Below, piece after piece: positions 10,163 through 23,440 of a stretch of DNA of 64,000 nucleotides (position 1 is the first letter of the stretch; the number at the start of each line of letters is the position of its first letter). The notes under the pieces were generated by a model that was given only the letters and a program-made list of their open reading frames with translations, searched no databases and was not told the DNA's origin. The stretch lies in contig JAVHJL010000011.1 of the NCBI GenBank assembly GCA_036971715.1, positions 1,364,001 to 1,428,000 on the forward strand. The letters run 5' to 3'. Position numbers and translations under genes: made by a program. Origin of the DNA: Arthrobotrys musiformis. Taxonomy: Eukaryota; Ascomycota; Orbiliomycetes; Orbiliales; Orbiliaceae.

Positions 10163-11804
10163 TTTCTATACAATACGGTACGTATACCAGCAGCAGCAGC
10201 TCTAAGTCCAGCGCGGAGACGTCCTAGTGCAGTGGGTCGTATACGTGAATGATGATGTCGCTGACAACTCGATCCCAAGATGTATTCTGAGGGAGGTAAG
10301 TTTGAGAGCTGCAGAGCGATTGCTGGCCATATCAGAGATCCACACTCCCATCACTCCTATAAATTGCTACCATATACCCATATAGGCCCTATTCTACCAT
10401 CTTTATCGATCGAGATAAGATAAGATAACTACAGCCATGAGACAGTGATAGTCGAGTTTTGTGTTGATGATCGACTTTTGTGTAACAAAATGCAACAATT
10501 GTCGGGTTACACAGGCCAATTCAGCGCTCAGAGATTGTTAGAGCCATATTGAAGGGTAACTGCTCGAGGCCCCGGACCCTGTCGTGTGCGACTTCCTAAC
10601 TAGACCTCCTTGTCTACCGGGTCCCTCTTGTGTACAATCTGGCTGCAAACCTAGCTCGGCGGGCTACGTAGGAGCTGGTACAACCCCCCTCCCCCCTCCC
10701 TAACCCGACACTCAGACCGAACACAGCAAACATTGGGATTATAACGACGGCACAAGCAATGGATATCATCCCGGGACCGTTATCATGAGCCAGCTGATCA
10801 TGAAACACGTGGACAAGGGAAGACCCCCGTAAGGTATTCCCAGAAAGTACTTCAAGCCTCTTCTTCTAACAATATATTTATACCGACACCTTCAGCTATC
10901 CTTATAAGGCATACACGGAGAAAAGTTATAAACATTCAAACCTCTCATTCATCTCCATTACCACTGTAGATAAAAAACAAGGAAAACGACACCAGTAAAC
11001 ATTATAAACGTTAAACCCACTTGTAAAACGTATAAACGGGTTACGACCAACTCCCCCCTCGGGATAAAATCATATCTCATGCCACCTCAACGTTCATAAA
11101 AGGACGTAAAGAAAAAAGCTCATATGCATGATTTTTAAGGAATAAAAAACCCTTCGAGTCACAAAGGAATATTGGAAAGTTCGAAAAAGAAAGAAAAAAG
11201 TATAGAAGAAACTAATCCAAGGAAAATATGAAGGGTCGAAAAAAGAAAAAAGAGTGGGAATTAAGAGTGATGTCTCCTATAATACATTTTATGTGCGTGA
11301 GAGAGATAGAGCTAGAGAAAGGTGTAAAGTAGACATTGAGAATTCCACGAAAAGTGAAACGAATAGAGAAATTGGATAATAGGAGAATCCCTTAGAATTC
11401 GATTATGGAAAGATAGAAAACAACCTAACCCCCGTGTATTTAACAGGGAACTGAAAAAGGAAAAACGAAACGGAACACTAATCCAGAACTTGAGAACGGA
11501 ACGTAAGGAAAAGGAAAGATCGAGGGGCACAGTAGTCGTAATCGGGATAAGAATTCCATCAGCGAAGGAAAACTATCGGGAGAAACACCATGGGACTCAT
11601 AAAAGAAACACAAACCAAGTATTCCACCCTGACTAGTAGAAAGAGGAACAAATAATGAACGGTAAAAAACTTTGGCGGTGTTACCTCTTGGCCTTTGCGT
11701 CGTAAGCCTGTTTGCTGCCGCCGCTTGTCAATTTATAGAGCTTTACCATTCTATGGAGAATAAAAACCCGGGCGAACACGCACTCCCCTAGTCGAAGAGG
11801 GTCC
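10163..11804. other. Intergenic
   Basis: This is upstream of the CNNM-like gene and downstream of the RRM gene. It is A- and purine-rich between about 11100 and 11660. No gene is recognised; open frames here are short and low-complexity. Confidence 0.6.
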
Positions 11805-13288
11805 CTAACCATCCTGTCGCGGGCGCTTATTTCCGTGCGGATTCCATTGCTGTTCGCCTTGTTGAGGTTGGCCGAAGAACTGTTGGCTGAAGTTGGGGTT
11901 GGGGAATTGGGGAGCTATATCAAATGTTAGCACTGGGCTTTATCTCGGAATGAAAGGCTGAAAACGGAGGGGTCCAAGAGGAGGCCTTACCACCACCGCC
12001 CATCATTGGATTGAATCCGCTACCCATCATGGGATTGAAGTTGCTATTACCTCCACTCATGTCGCCACTTCCCATGTTACCCATAGGGCCTCCCATGTTC
12101 ATACCGCCCATAGGGGGATTCATTCCCATGTTTGGTCCCATGCCGCCCATTGGCATGCCCATGTTGTTATTGAACCCTCCGCGTCCACGGTTTGGAGGTC
12201 CACCACCGCGCATGCCCATGTTCATGCCGCCACGGTTACCTTGAAATCCTCCTCCGCCGCCGCCGCCTTGGAACTGCATACCGCCGCCTTGGCCTCCGCC
12301 ACCCATGTTGCCAAACCCACCGGGTTGGTTCATCATTCCGAATGACTGAGGGGGGCTTCCGGACCCTCCTCCACCACCGCCCATGTGATTTCCGGTATTG
12401 TTGCGGTTCATGTAGCCACCGCCGCCGCCGCCGCCGCCCATATTGCCTCGGCCACCCATCATACCTCCACGGCCGCCGCGGAATCCGCCACCACCTCCCA
12501 TATTATTTCCCATCATATTCGATTGGGGAGCAAAGTTGGCAGGCGATGGGAAGTTATTTCCCATGGGTCCATGAGGTCTGTTATCCTTGTTGAAGTTACC
12601 AGGGCCGCTACGATTTTCATCCTTATTTCGGGCTGGTGCATCCTTAGGCAAGGTTCGGAATGGGTTGCTGTGTGGTTGTGTAAAGTTGACGGTGTGGCGC
12701 TTTGACTGGTAGCCCGGCTGGGTTGCGAAGGACTCGATCTTCGCCTTTGTAGCAGAAGAAGCCTGGGTGGTCGTGAACTCGACAAACGCGACGCTTTAGA
12801 GATAAAGTATTAGTTGGGAAGATACGAATGTAGGTTTCAAAAGGCTATACATACCCCTTAGACTTTCCGTTGACTTTATGTTCGCTGAAAGTGATGTCCT
12901 TGAGCTCGTCTTCGCAGTCGGCCTGTCGGATCCATCCACGAATATCATCGTCCGTTGTCCACCAATTGAGTTCCGAGATGTAGAGAGCGGTAGTAGCGTT
13001 GACGTCGACGTGACGGTTGTCCGGGTGCTTCCGCTTCAGGCTATTATGCTGTGGAGGTTGCGGAGTAGCCTCTTGCTTGACATTGTCGGTGACATTGGCG
13101 CCTTCCATATTAGTGTCCTCTGTGGTGCCGTTAGCGGCTGCTGCATTCCCGTTGCTCTTTCCGGCGTCTGCTTTTCCGTCATCATCATGGAAAAGCTCGT
13201 CTTCGGCTGCTACCTTCTTATAAGGAGCCGAAGGATCGTCGAGATCTTCGCCATAAATATCGATATCAAAGTTATCGTCGTCTGCCAT
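11805..13288 (-). CDS. CPSF6/CFIm68-like RRM protein with Gly/Met-rich tail
   Basis: Three exons, 448 aa: 12855-13288, 11991-12793, 11805-11914. An acidic N-terminus (MADDDNFDIDIYGEDL) is followed by one RRM at about residues 105-185. The RNP2-like strand is ALYISELNWWTTDDD and the RNP1-like strand is GKSKGVAFVEF, split by intron 1. The WWTTD element after the first strand is characteristic of CPSF6/7, the large subunits of cleavage factor Im, which help choose poly(A) sites. The RRM is followed by a Pro/Asn linker and a long Gly/Met/Arg-rich region with RGG-type motifs (about 225-410). The end is basic (GNKRPRQDG). A nuclear RNA-processing role is inferred from the RRM type; exact orthology needs a tree. 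Confidence 0.8.
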
Positions 13289-15238
13289 CTTGAAAGGTCT
13301 CGTTTCTCAGGGAGCTGAGGCGTAGAAAGCCTAGTCTGTTTCTCTGGGAGATCTTCTTCTATTAATCTTTATAACAGGCGGATGTCCTTCTAGTGAGTCC
13401 CCTATATAACAATACGAGGAATCAAACACTAGCGGCTTTGGTATATCAAGCTCCTGATATATGAGATATTGAGACTTGCTCCACGATGAGCGGTTACAAG
13501 AATTCTGCTGTATAAAGTTATACATGATCAGCCAAACTTTCCCAGGCAAATCACAGGGTTGAAGCAATAAAAAGGAGGTGAAAATGGAAGAAAGGTAAGA
13601 AAATGGGAAAGAAAATAGACAACGGAAACTCAGTGCTAGCATTCGATGGGCCTATAAAAGCCCTGTGATTCCCCAAGCCAGCAAAGAAGTGACCTTCCTT
13701 CTGTCTTTTGTTCAATTTTTGGTTTTTGTTTTTCGAGGGTCGAAGCAAAAGCAGAAAGAGATAAGGACAGTGGAAACAATACAGGCGGGTAGTTATACGT
13801 ACAGTCGGAAGACTCCGTTTCAATTGTATTGATGGCGAATTTTTCTTTCTTTCTTTTGGAAGCAAAACGGTCAAAGTAAAGACACAGAAGGAACAGGCTC
13901 CTTCTAGTGTGATTTTTTTTTTCTTCGGGGCCTCCTCGATTCAAACTGAGAGAAGCTCTGCCTTTTCTTTTTCTTTCTTTTTTCCTCTCCTTTGTAATGA
14001 GAGGGGCTTAGCAAAGCAGCTGTCGTACAGAACGTGTATGTTTTGTATTACCAAGGAAAAATCACCCTTAGGACAAGGGATTGACCATCGACTGGATCCT
14101 TGGGAGGACAGCAACGACGGTTGGGGGGAAGATAGAGGGTGGTGGTATAAAAGTCGACACGCTTGGTTATAAAGAGCGCGACTTTTTTTTCTTTCCTCTC
14201 CCCGCTGCTTCTCCTTTAAGTCACCTGCAGTATCGATATCAATTGAACCGGCCGCACGCGGAGGTTTGATATTAGGAAACTGACTGCGACAAGCCGTGCG
14301 AAAAGGACAAACTCGTCGTGATGCGAAAGGAAAAGCGAAGAGCTTTGCGACTAGAATTGGAAGAGATAAATGGTCAGCCAAAGAAACGCGAGTTGCCAAT
14401 GGCAAGTGGATGGTTGATGATGATAACAATGGAGCCGGTGATGGTGATGGTGATGGTGATGATGATGAAGATGAAGAAAGAGAGGGTTTGAGCCAAACCT
14501 TTGCTACGACCTAAAGTAGCGATAGAGTTAGCGCAAAATCGAGGTCTCGAGTTGAAGACTCCACCGCGTAGAAGGCAGAAATCTAAACCAGCAAGACTGG
14601 AGAATCGAAAATTAAGAATATAAGAACGAAAAGGAAAACGAGGTTGGAGATGAAAGGGAGCAGGGAACAGGGAGGTCGAAGGTGATGATGGAGGTGAGGT
14701 GAGGTGAGGTAAGGCGAGGTGAGGTGTGATGTGATGTGTGATGGGAAGCAAGGTGATAGTTCGTTGGAGAGACTGGCAGAGGCGAGGATGATGAATGGTG
14801 GCAGCCTCACTGGCTGGCACCGCCTAACCCCAAACCGGAGGGAATAATGCCATGAGTGGGTAACAAACAACTGCTGGCTCCGAACGGGCCTTCCCTTCCC
14901 TTTTCTCCCTGCTTGGCTGTTTTCGCGTGACAGCTGGCCCTGCTTCCGGGGGGTACGCATATCTCAGAACGGAGAACGTAGACCTCAGAACAGCCCACCA
15001 GCCACTGCCTGAAGCCACTATTTGGATGCACTTGTGGCTGGTGACAAACTAGGCCGAAAGACCACATAAACAACATCATAGTAAATCCCACGTCTTAAAG
15101 CCCAGACGCCCGCATCTGTTTCGCAGCACACGATCCCGCCAGAACTTCACATATCTCCTCAATCGCCTCGGACTCAATCGCCACCTCCCTCCAAATCAAC
15201 TCCATACATCCATACATCCCATCCCTCAATTCCTCACA
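13289..15238. other. Divergent intergenic region, RRM gene / sss1
   Basis: No gene is recognised. It contains pyrimidine- and purine-biased tracts, a GGTGAT-type microsatellite (about 14434-14478) and a GAGGT pentamer repeat (about 14692-14727). The two genes are transcribed outward, so both promoters lie here. Confidence 0.55.
14692..14727. repeat. GAGGT-type pentanucleotide repeat
   Basis: Imperfect tandem GAGGT/GAGGTA/GCGAGGT units grade into GTGATGTGAT. It is a simple-sequence repeat in a promoter-side region. Confidence 0.6.
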
Positions 15239-15617
15239 ATGTCCGACCAAGTCTCCCAGATTGCCGACATCCCCAAGGACTTCCTCAGGGAAGGCACACA
15301 GTTCGTCAACAGATGCACCAAGCGTATGTGATGCGATTCTTTGACCTAGATACATACACACCGAATTAGATATAAAACAAGTTAGCTAACGTCGCTATTT
15401 TTCGTATATACAGCGGATAGGAAGGAATTCCTCAAGATCTCCCAGGCTGTCGCCATAGGATTTATCTGCATGGGCGCCATTGGCTTCGTAGTCAAGCTGG
15501 GTATGTTATCCAGCACACCGCCTCCCACCGTCATACAATCTCAAAGAACTACGGTTCCTAACAATTGCATCTTTAGTTCACATCCCTATCAACAATATCC
15601 TGGTCGGCGCTGCATAA
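15239..15617 (+). CDS. sss1: Sec61 gamma subunit (Sss1) of the ER translocon
   Basis: Three exons, 70 aa: 15239-15323, 15414-15500, 15577-15617. Tail-anchored subunit of the Sec61 protein-conducting channel in the ER membrane. The cytosolic amphipathic part reads KDFLREGTQFVNRCTKPDRKEF, the classic SecE/Sss1 signature. A single transmembrane helix follows (about residues 42-62, GFICMGAIGFVVKLVHIPIN), ending in NILVGAA. Length and motif spacing are those of the family. Both introns are phase 1. It converges on the peroxiredoxin gene, with stop codons 0.7 kb apart. Confidence 0.96.
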
Positions 15618-16302
15618 AGGAGAGAATACGGTCACGAAACAAAAAACCCCCCCCACACTCAGGCTTGAACATACACACCTTAGAAAAAAGAGGTCTCCTT
15701 TTACGACCGAAATTTTAATCTCCTACCATTTCCTACTACTCTCGATCAATTCCATCATCCAAAAAAATAATGTTTTCGGTGTTCATCGGCGGGTCGGCTT
15801 GTACGATAGCGTGTTTACAGTCCTTATATACGGAATTTCACATCATCCATCCCAAATGGAAAAATTAAGGGAAAAAGCGTTCTTCTAAGTTTTTTTTTTT
15901 GTATTGGTTTATTTCTATGCCATAGACAAGCCGGGTCTCTTTAAAGAATACATGTGCCTGGCTTGTGCGAGGTAAGAATAACAGGAGAGTAGAGTCTTTA
16001 ATTTTTGAATAGTGAGGGTCAAAAAGCAGAGTGTACAGGCAATGCAGAATGATAATGTGTAACACCTCCCCCAAAATGGTCTATTCGGTATTGGTCGTGT
16101 GTGTTTTTTTCGTTTCGGGTATCCGACAAATGAATTCGGTCGTATTAGTTGCATAATGATAAAAAAAGGGAAGTAGCTGTATCGTGGACTCCGTGGAAAA
16201 AATAAAATAAAAGAATTTTATGCCCAAGAAGCAGAAAGAGAAGAGAAGCCAAGAAGAATTAAAGCATGAATACGCCACGCCGCGCCCGTTATCTAGAACT
16301 TT
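15618..16302. other. Intergenic between converging sss1 and peroxiredoxin
   Basis: AT-rich with T and A runs. It probably holds both 3' UTRs. Nothing else is recognised. Confidence 0.6.
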
Positions 16303-17149
16303 CTAATGGCCACCGTACATCTGGTTGAAGTAGGTCTTGGAGTTGCTGGTTTGGATTGTTGGAGCTCCCTTGGTCCAGTTGGCCGGGCAGACCTCACCGT
16401 ATTTCTCGGTGAACTGGAAGGCATCGATCAATCTCAAGGTCTCGTCGACGCTTCGGCCAACTGGAAGATCGTTGATGGTGATCTGACGAACGACTCCCTT
16501 GGGGTCGATGATGAAGAGACCACGGAGAGCAATTCCTTCCTCTTCTAACAAGACACCATAGGCCTTAGAGACGCTGTGGTTCTTGTCAGAGAGGAGAGGG
16601 AACTGGCAGCCACCGAGGCCGCCGTCCTTTCGGGAAGCATTGGCCCAGGCGAGAAGACTGTACTCAGAGTCGACAGAAGCAAAGACGACAGAAGCATTAC
16701 GTTCTGTGAATTGTTGGACGGCATCCGAGAAGGCAACAATTTCAGTTGGGCTAACGAAGATTGGAAGAATCAACTGTCAGCTTACTTCTTTATTGGTGGT
16801 CAGCATTGGATTTGGAATATAAAAACCTACCAGACGAAGGTCCATGCCATGGGAATGAATCCCAAGATCAACCATTTGCCCTTATAGCTGTCGATATCGA
16901 TTTCTAGAATTCACGGAATCCAATTAGCTCCCGTCTACACAGGCATTTCCAAGCGTTGGTACTGGTTACTGCTTTAGGTTTACCGCAAGATCGGCAACCG
17001 TACAATGCAGGAACAAGCCGGAAACAAGGCGCGAAGAAGCCTTCCAGGAGTTCGAAGGAACAGGACAAGACCGACTAACCCTCGATAACACCGTCAACAA
17101 CGGCAAGGCCCTTGAAGGCAGGAGCAGGTTGCTGGACACGAGCAGTCAT
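16303..17149 (-). CDS. Typical 2-Cys peroxiredoxin (Tsa1/Prx1 class)
   Basis: Thioredoxin-dependent peroxidase that reduces H2O2 and organic peroxides, expected in the cytosol. Three exons, 196 aa: 17080-17149, 16831-16903, 16303-16750. The peroxidatic Cys is residue 48 in FVCPTE, and its codon is split by intron 2. The resolving Cys is residue 169 in GEVCPANW. Catalytic neighbours are also present: Pro/Thr of the PxxT(x)C-type site and Arg in PVGRSVDE. Both GGLG (in DGGLGGC) and a C-terminal YF (TYFNQ) are present, the pair linked to sensitivity to overoxidation. There is no targeting sequence. Intron 1 ends at TTCTAG, giving GVIEEIDIDSYKGKW, which fits the family. A later CAG acceptor would break the frame. 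Confidence 0.95.
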
Positions 17150-20100
17150 TTTGGATCGATTGGATTCGCGTGATAGAAGAAAGGTGTTCGGATTGCACGA
17201 GTAGGCAAAATGGTGTGATGGGTGCAGATGTGTTGAAAGGAGCTAGCTATGGACTGATAGTACCGGCAAGGAATAGAAGGGAATTATATTAGCAAAATGG
17301 AGAGGTCTCGAAATGGCTTATTTATATAGCTTTTATAAGGCCCCACAGCAGTCGTCAGAGATAGATGGCATGTAGACCATGCTCGCTAACTTACGCGATA
17401 AGTCCCGTCTAGTCAAGCGTCGTCCGTAAACGTTTCAAGCTATAAATAAGAAGTTCTAAAGAGAAGAAGAAGCAGATGGTGTAAGAGAGAGGAAAGACGG
17501 CAAAGAAGCACGGATGCAAAGGGTCGATCTATATAGTAATACCGATACAATATGATCCGACGAGGAGATGGGAACTGTACCGTACGAGTGATTTATACTT
17601 AATCTACACCAGACAAGGAACAGGTCTTTTGGAATTGGGCAAAAAAAAAAAAAAAAAAAAAAAGAGTTTGGGGGTCCTCCTACCTTTTTCCGGGGAGGCG
17701 GTCGAGGTTTAATATAGACTTCTGCTTGTCTTAGCCTTCTTCTTCTTCCTTTCTGTTTTGCTTTGCTTTGCTCTGGCTTTGCTACTTCCTGGGCCTGGCC
17801 TGTGCTACATCCGATTCGAAAGAATATTGAGACAAGCCGGCCAGGCCACGGCTGTTCATGAGCTTTACCCGTTGGATCCACCAACATGTGTGCGTGCACA
17901 GGCGGTCCCGTTCGAACGTTCCACTTGCATCTAGCATCTGCAAAAGGCCTCCTTCATCACGTCGGGGTTGTTGAGTGCTCGCTTGGCCCAGGAAAGTAAC
18001 ATAATTCCCAAGTGGAATCGCGAATCCACGCAAAGAGCTTCTGTTTTCTCTCATCCTCAAAAAAAAATTTTGCACGCCTACTCACGAGCTCTCCACACGC
18101 ACGTTGAATTCGATCCGTATTGAGATATCATTCGCATTCCTGTTTCCGCTTGGAGGCAGCGCGTCGCTGTACCCTGTCTTTTGATCCAAACCAAAGGTCC
18201 AAACGGGTGCTCGGAACTCAGGCCACTGTCACCTTTAGCTCCGTCGGTGTGGGACCCAGTTCAAATCGGTGATAAAACCTTGGCCTGCAAAGAGACCTTC
18301 CCAAGGGAACCTGCTCTATCATGCATATCTGTTGAGGCCGGAAGCTTTGAGCTTTGATGTGGGTCAGTAATAGCCTTGTTCCTGAAAACCAACCTGAACA
18401 TAAAAAACAAAATTCGACAAGGCTAGCTGGACCATCTTCCAAAGCTTTAAAGTTGATACATCAAGATGCTAGATGCAGCGCCATTCACTCACATGCACAT
18501 GCACATACCGAGACCCAGACCGCAGTTGCATCCCCCATATCTTGGAGGCAAAGCCATTCGAGGGACCCTTTTGAGCCTCCTTGCTTCAGGTGCCGGGGGC
18601 CACGCTGTTGGAAGATTGGTTGTGCAGGCCCGCATACTTAGTTCTGGTCTAACCGACGCTAGCTTGCTCCGAGCTCAAGCTCCCCCAAAAAAGTTGGCCT
18701 TCCAACCCATGAAACAGCCCAGGCAAAGTGACCAGAAGAAAAAATTTTAGGGAAATACCCGCGCACCAAATCTGCCCTAATTCTTTCGCAAGATCTTGGG
18801 AGACGCGATTATTCATCTGGATGCGTCACTATATGATCTAGATTCGTCTGATTTATCAGCGTTTCTCCGAAAGATACGTATCGATACGGTAATCAACATC
18901 GCTAGATCTGATAAGAATTAGGAATCTCGTAACTGTCTATGACTCGAGTCACTACGCAATTGATCCGATATCGCAGGCCGCCGGAGCTCGTGAAATTTGA
19001 AAAGGGAGCTTTTTTGCAATTTCCAAATACCGGACATCTCGCTGCATCATCCCGTTATCTTTGGGTGGATAGGTTAGCTCCGTAGGTCTGGAAAAGAAGA
19101 GCCGATGTCCGAAAATGCCACACCAACACGTTCCAACGATGTTGAAACCCGAAATTGGGAGATGCTGTGTAACATGGCTCGTGATTCGACTGAACAGCGC
19201 TGCAGTGCAATGCACATACTTCGTATGTAATGTATGTCCTCATGCATCAGTGTTTCGTGCTGGAACGCTCTGCTCCTTTCTCTATCCAACATCCAACATA
19301 TTCAAGCATTGCATCTAGCCCTTCCGAAGCCTGTATCGATAACGAGATCGATATTGATCGGAGTTCACAGGCATCATGATATCATGTATGTAGGTGCACA
19401 CTTTGTGTTCCAGCGCAACATGCAACGGATAGCTGTACTCGCCTACAGCTAGCTAATAACATGGCCCACTCATTGAGACGTTACGCACGTTCGCGCTCTA
19501 CTAAGATATTTCCAAATTTAACCCCCACCCCCCCTGTAAGTGGTTTATGCAATGTTGATGTTGGATGTTGGTACTCAATTGTTCAAGTGTTTCATGGGGG
19601 CCTGTACCCATAGATGCCTAGAGACCCGCACCGGAGTGGTATTGATGTCTATACCGATATATTAGGTCATCATAGGCCGAGATAACATCAATTAGGTAAG
19701 CTATGACTGACAATATCGGTCCGTCACCCTTGGCGTCGGGCGTACGCTTGCACATGTGATCACGGGTTGCTCGTACGTACTATGGATACAATACCACACT
19801 TGATGCCAGGATCAATACGATATGTACCTAGAAAAGAAGAAAAAAGCAGAATACTAGGATGGTCCGCCCCCCGAACTCCGAGACGTAAGGGACCTGCATA
19901 TACAAACCACGTGCTGTTGTATAAGCAATTGACCCCGATCCCCGATGTCTATATAATCCTACAGCATACGTATGTGCTATGCACAATGCTGAGGCAAGGA
20001 TGCGGACCCATTGGTGGTTACCTCTAATCTATTGGTAGTATCGATATCACATATATGCAGTAGCCACTTTACATGTTATATCACACCCAAATTCCCCGCT

Positions 20101-20952
20101 TCCAGCCATAACTACGAAACTACCTAACCTTTATATGTTGCATATCTAGCTTGAGTCCTCCCCCAGCCTATCAAGCTTGTATACGCAAATCTTGATGGTA
20201 GACTAGGAGGCAATATGTAATATAGATTTCACTGGCATTTGGATAATTCAAGATTTTATATTTACCAGGTAGCTAGGAGTTTGACAGGTTTTCCCTAAAG
20301 GTCCGTCGACGTAGCTACATGTGAAGATATATCGTGAGCAGTAGCCATATAATGAGATCCTGCCAAAGAGTCCCCTAGCACCTTTCGAAATAAAGGAAGT
20401 CCAATTATTTTCGAACCATCTTAGTACTTTCAATCTTGACGCAGCCCTTTGATCGAATATAAAATTAGCCTGGCTAGATTGACATTGCAAAGTGAAGCCC
20501 CTTGCGCAGGAGCAGGTTAAAATCGAAGCGTGTTGCAGGACTCAGGTGTAGACGGCCAATAACATCGACCACACACGGAGATAACGGAGTTTACCCACCA
20601 ACAGCACCTCGATCCACACCACCGTGATATCGAGATCCATTGCATACTGCCTACGAAATCGCCCCAACGTTCCCACTATCTTAACGAACCTCAGTGACAT
20701 CCCCCAGACACGCTATTCCCGGACTCGAACCGAACGCCTTAGTAATCAACCCTTCAACCCAACCGTCAGACTACCTACCCCTCCAACGTTATAATTGAAC
20801 CGAGCCCTCCTTCCTATCCACTTGAATTCGCCTTCAAGATCCCAACCGCAGCGACTCGCTTACCCAAGCACATTGCCCAAATCGCAAGCAACTGAACCGG
20901 ACTCAATTAGCGGGGGAAAAGGCCCAAAAAAAGAAGTAAAATCGATCAAACC
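17150..20952. other. Gene-poor region, 3.8 kb
   Basis: I found no gene I can support. It contains an A23 run (17641-17663), many short frames without domains, and a tRNA T-arm-like stretch near 20725 that lacks a matching acceptor stem. It could hold promoters for the peroxiredoxin and WD40 genes, non-coding RNAs or decayed repeats. Confidence 0.5.
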
Positions 20953-23440
20953 ATGAGTGAAACGAACCGGAACCTCTTCGATAGCGACGGTGACGAAGAA
21001 GATGATATGGACTACGAACCATCGGAAAGCTTAGCTCAGGAAAGCCGTGAGGACACTGCAGCTACGGAGTCTTCCACTGATTTCCTCAGCTTTGACGATG
21101 AAGCTTCTGCGCAGACTGGTATGCTCCCGATTCGAGCTCCAATGAAACCCCAATTTAATTATTGCACACCGATTGATAACAATTCTGAGGAATTATTAGG
21201 ATTGGAAAGTATACAAGCTCTTCTTCAACAAGTCATAAGCCACCATCATGTAAGCGGAGACAACGAGGGCGATGGAGAAGAAGGAGAAAGCGGACCGGGC
21301 ATCGTCGAGCTCGTACTGGACGATGACATATGGAATGACAGCGAGGAAGAACACCAAGAGGTGTTCACGATCGTAAACAACACATTCCGTGTCAGATTAC
21401 CACACTCTCGTAGACGACGACGGGGTACAAGAGACATGGCGCTGGAAAATCTAGAACCAGTACCCAGTGAAGAAGGACGGAAGTTGATGGCTAGCGGTGA
21501 TTTTGGATACGTAAGTCATATGTACCAACTTGATATAGGTGGGATATTGAAAAGGCTAATCGTTATCAATATTTTGGATAGTACGAATTCACGCGCACAT
21601 CACCAAAGATTTGTGGTAAGAAGAGAAGACGGAGCTCTGGGGTTTCGATAGAATCTCCAACCACCCCTTGTTCGCCTGAGGCAAGTCGAGCACCGGAAGG
21701 TGGTAGTTCTCCTACGATTCCCCAGTCGCCAGTAACACCTCGCCAGTCTCCCTCCGAACAAGCCAGACAATTCGAAGAATCAATATGCAAGCGTCAAAAA
21801 ATGTTGCTGGGGAGACGATTGCTCGTCAGAGAGATGGGAACTTTTACAGGCGAACCGGCTAGAATGGTTGATTCGCTCGTCGCCCAATCTCTCATTCCAA
21901 CGAGTACGGAGAAGGTCCTTCACTTCGACAATAGATGTTATTCGGGACAATTCTCCGAGGATGGCGACTTCTTCTACTGCTGCTCTCAAGATATGGTCGT
22001 TCGCATGTACGACACTCGAAATCCATATGACTGGAAATATTACAAGAAGGCGGAGTACCCAGGGGGCCATTGGACGATCACAGACGCTTCATTGAGCCCG
22101 GATAATCGCCAGCTGGCCTATAGCAGTTTGGATTCTACAGTTTACATGGCCAACACGCAAGCCGACGAGGAGGAGGATGATCTCACGGTCCTCGATTTCG
22201 CCGACGGACCAAGGCAGTATGCCATGAGAAACGGTACACCGGTATGTATTCCCCAAAATCTCTAATCCTTTTGTCGCACTTCTAATTGGAGTATAACAGA
22301 TATGGTCGATAAGATTTTCCGGCGATGGCAGGGAATTAATAGCAGGCGCAAAGGACGATTCGCTCTACGTCTTCGACATCGAGAGGCAAAAGTCCATACT
22401 AAAACTCACCGGCCACGAAAATGACGTGAACGCCGTCTGTTACGGCGATAAATCGTCTCCACATATTCTCTTCTCCGGATCTGACGACTCTACGATCAAA
22501 ATCTGGGACAGACGGAGTATGGCATCCGGCCGAGAGGCCGGTGCATTTCTTGGCCATATGGAAGGATTGACTTACATCGACTCGAAGGGCGATGGAAGAT
22601 ACGTTCTGAGTAACGCGAAGGATCAGACAATGAAACTTTGGGACATCAGGTTTGCAGAAACATACAAATCCAAGCCAGAAACCTTCACCAGTCTACTAAC
22701 AAAATACTAACTAGGAAATTAACCGACCGCTCAACCTACGAAGGAACCCGCATCAGGAACTACTCCAGCAGCCACTTCGACTACAGATTCGAAACATACG
22801 ACTACCATCCGATCCGCAAACACCCAGGCGACAACTCAGTCGTCACCTTCCGCGGCCACCGAGTCCTCAAAACCCTAATCCGCTGCCACTTCTCTCCCGC
22901 GAACTCTTCAGGTAGTAGATACGTCTTCAGCGGCTCCGAAGACGGACGGGTATTCATCTACAACCTCGACGCAACCATTGCCGCAGTCATAGACGTTCAA
23001 CAGGGAACATTCGATTCCCGCCCCCAGCCGGCTTATAACTGGCGTGGGTTCGGGTTGTCAAGGTCGAGGCCGAAGTGGGATACTTGTACCAGAGATGTCT
23101 CCTGGCATCCTGATGCACCGGTTATCGTCAGTACCTCGTGGAACGGGTACGGATCTAGCGCAGGTATGTCCCCCCAACGGACTTCAATACTGAACAGAGC
23201 TCTATCGCTAACAAAGCCGCCTTTGAAATAGGAAGCGTAGCAATCCACGGCTGGGACGGGAAAATCCGCGGAGAGGGTATGACGAGAGACGATTTTGGAT
23301 ACTGGAACAGGAAAAGAAAGGGACTGCAGGACCGTGAAAATGAAGAGGAGAGGTCGCAAAGCCCGACGAGGCTGGACGATCGATTACGACCACTTCACGA
23401 AAGTCAAAGGGAGGCAAGTTCAACCTACGAATGGGACTAA
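20953..23440 (+). CDS. WD40 protein, DCAF11/LEC14B-like CUL4-DDB1 receptor
   Basis: Five exons, 741 aa: 20953-21510, 21582-22241, 22300-22649, 22715-23163, 23232-23440. The N-terminus is acidic and disordered (about 1-160). A Ser/Pro-rich linker follows, then a WD40 propeller from about residue 280 to 690. Repeat ends are visible as VRMYDTRN, IKIWDRRS and MKLWDIRK; the last two match the WDxR signature of DDB1-binding substrate receptors. The segment YSGQFSEDGDFFYCCSQD and the ending SVAIHGWDG are typical of DCAF11/LEC14B. By family, it would recruit substrates to the CRL4 ubiquitin ligase in the nucleus; the substrate is unknown. It ends 477 bp from the converging annexin gene. Confidence 0.85.

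Noticed and set aside
13331..14820. Several 100-160 codon frames on both strands
   Set aside because: Low-complexity translation of pyrimidine/purine tracts, without start context or domains.
20700..20790. Possible tRNA on the minus strand (GGTTCGAGTCC T-arm-like stretch)
   Set aside because: The seven bases after the T-arm have no complementary acceptor half at the right distance, and D-arm and anticodon features are missing.
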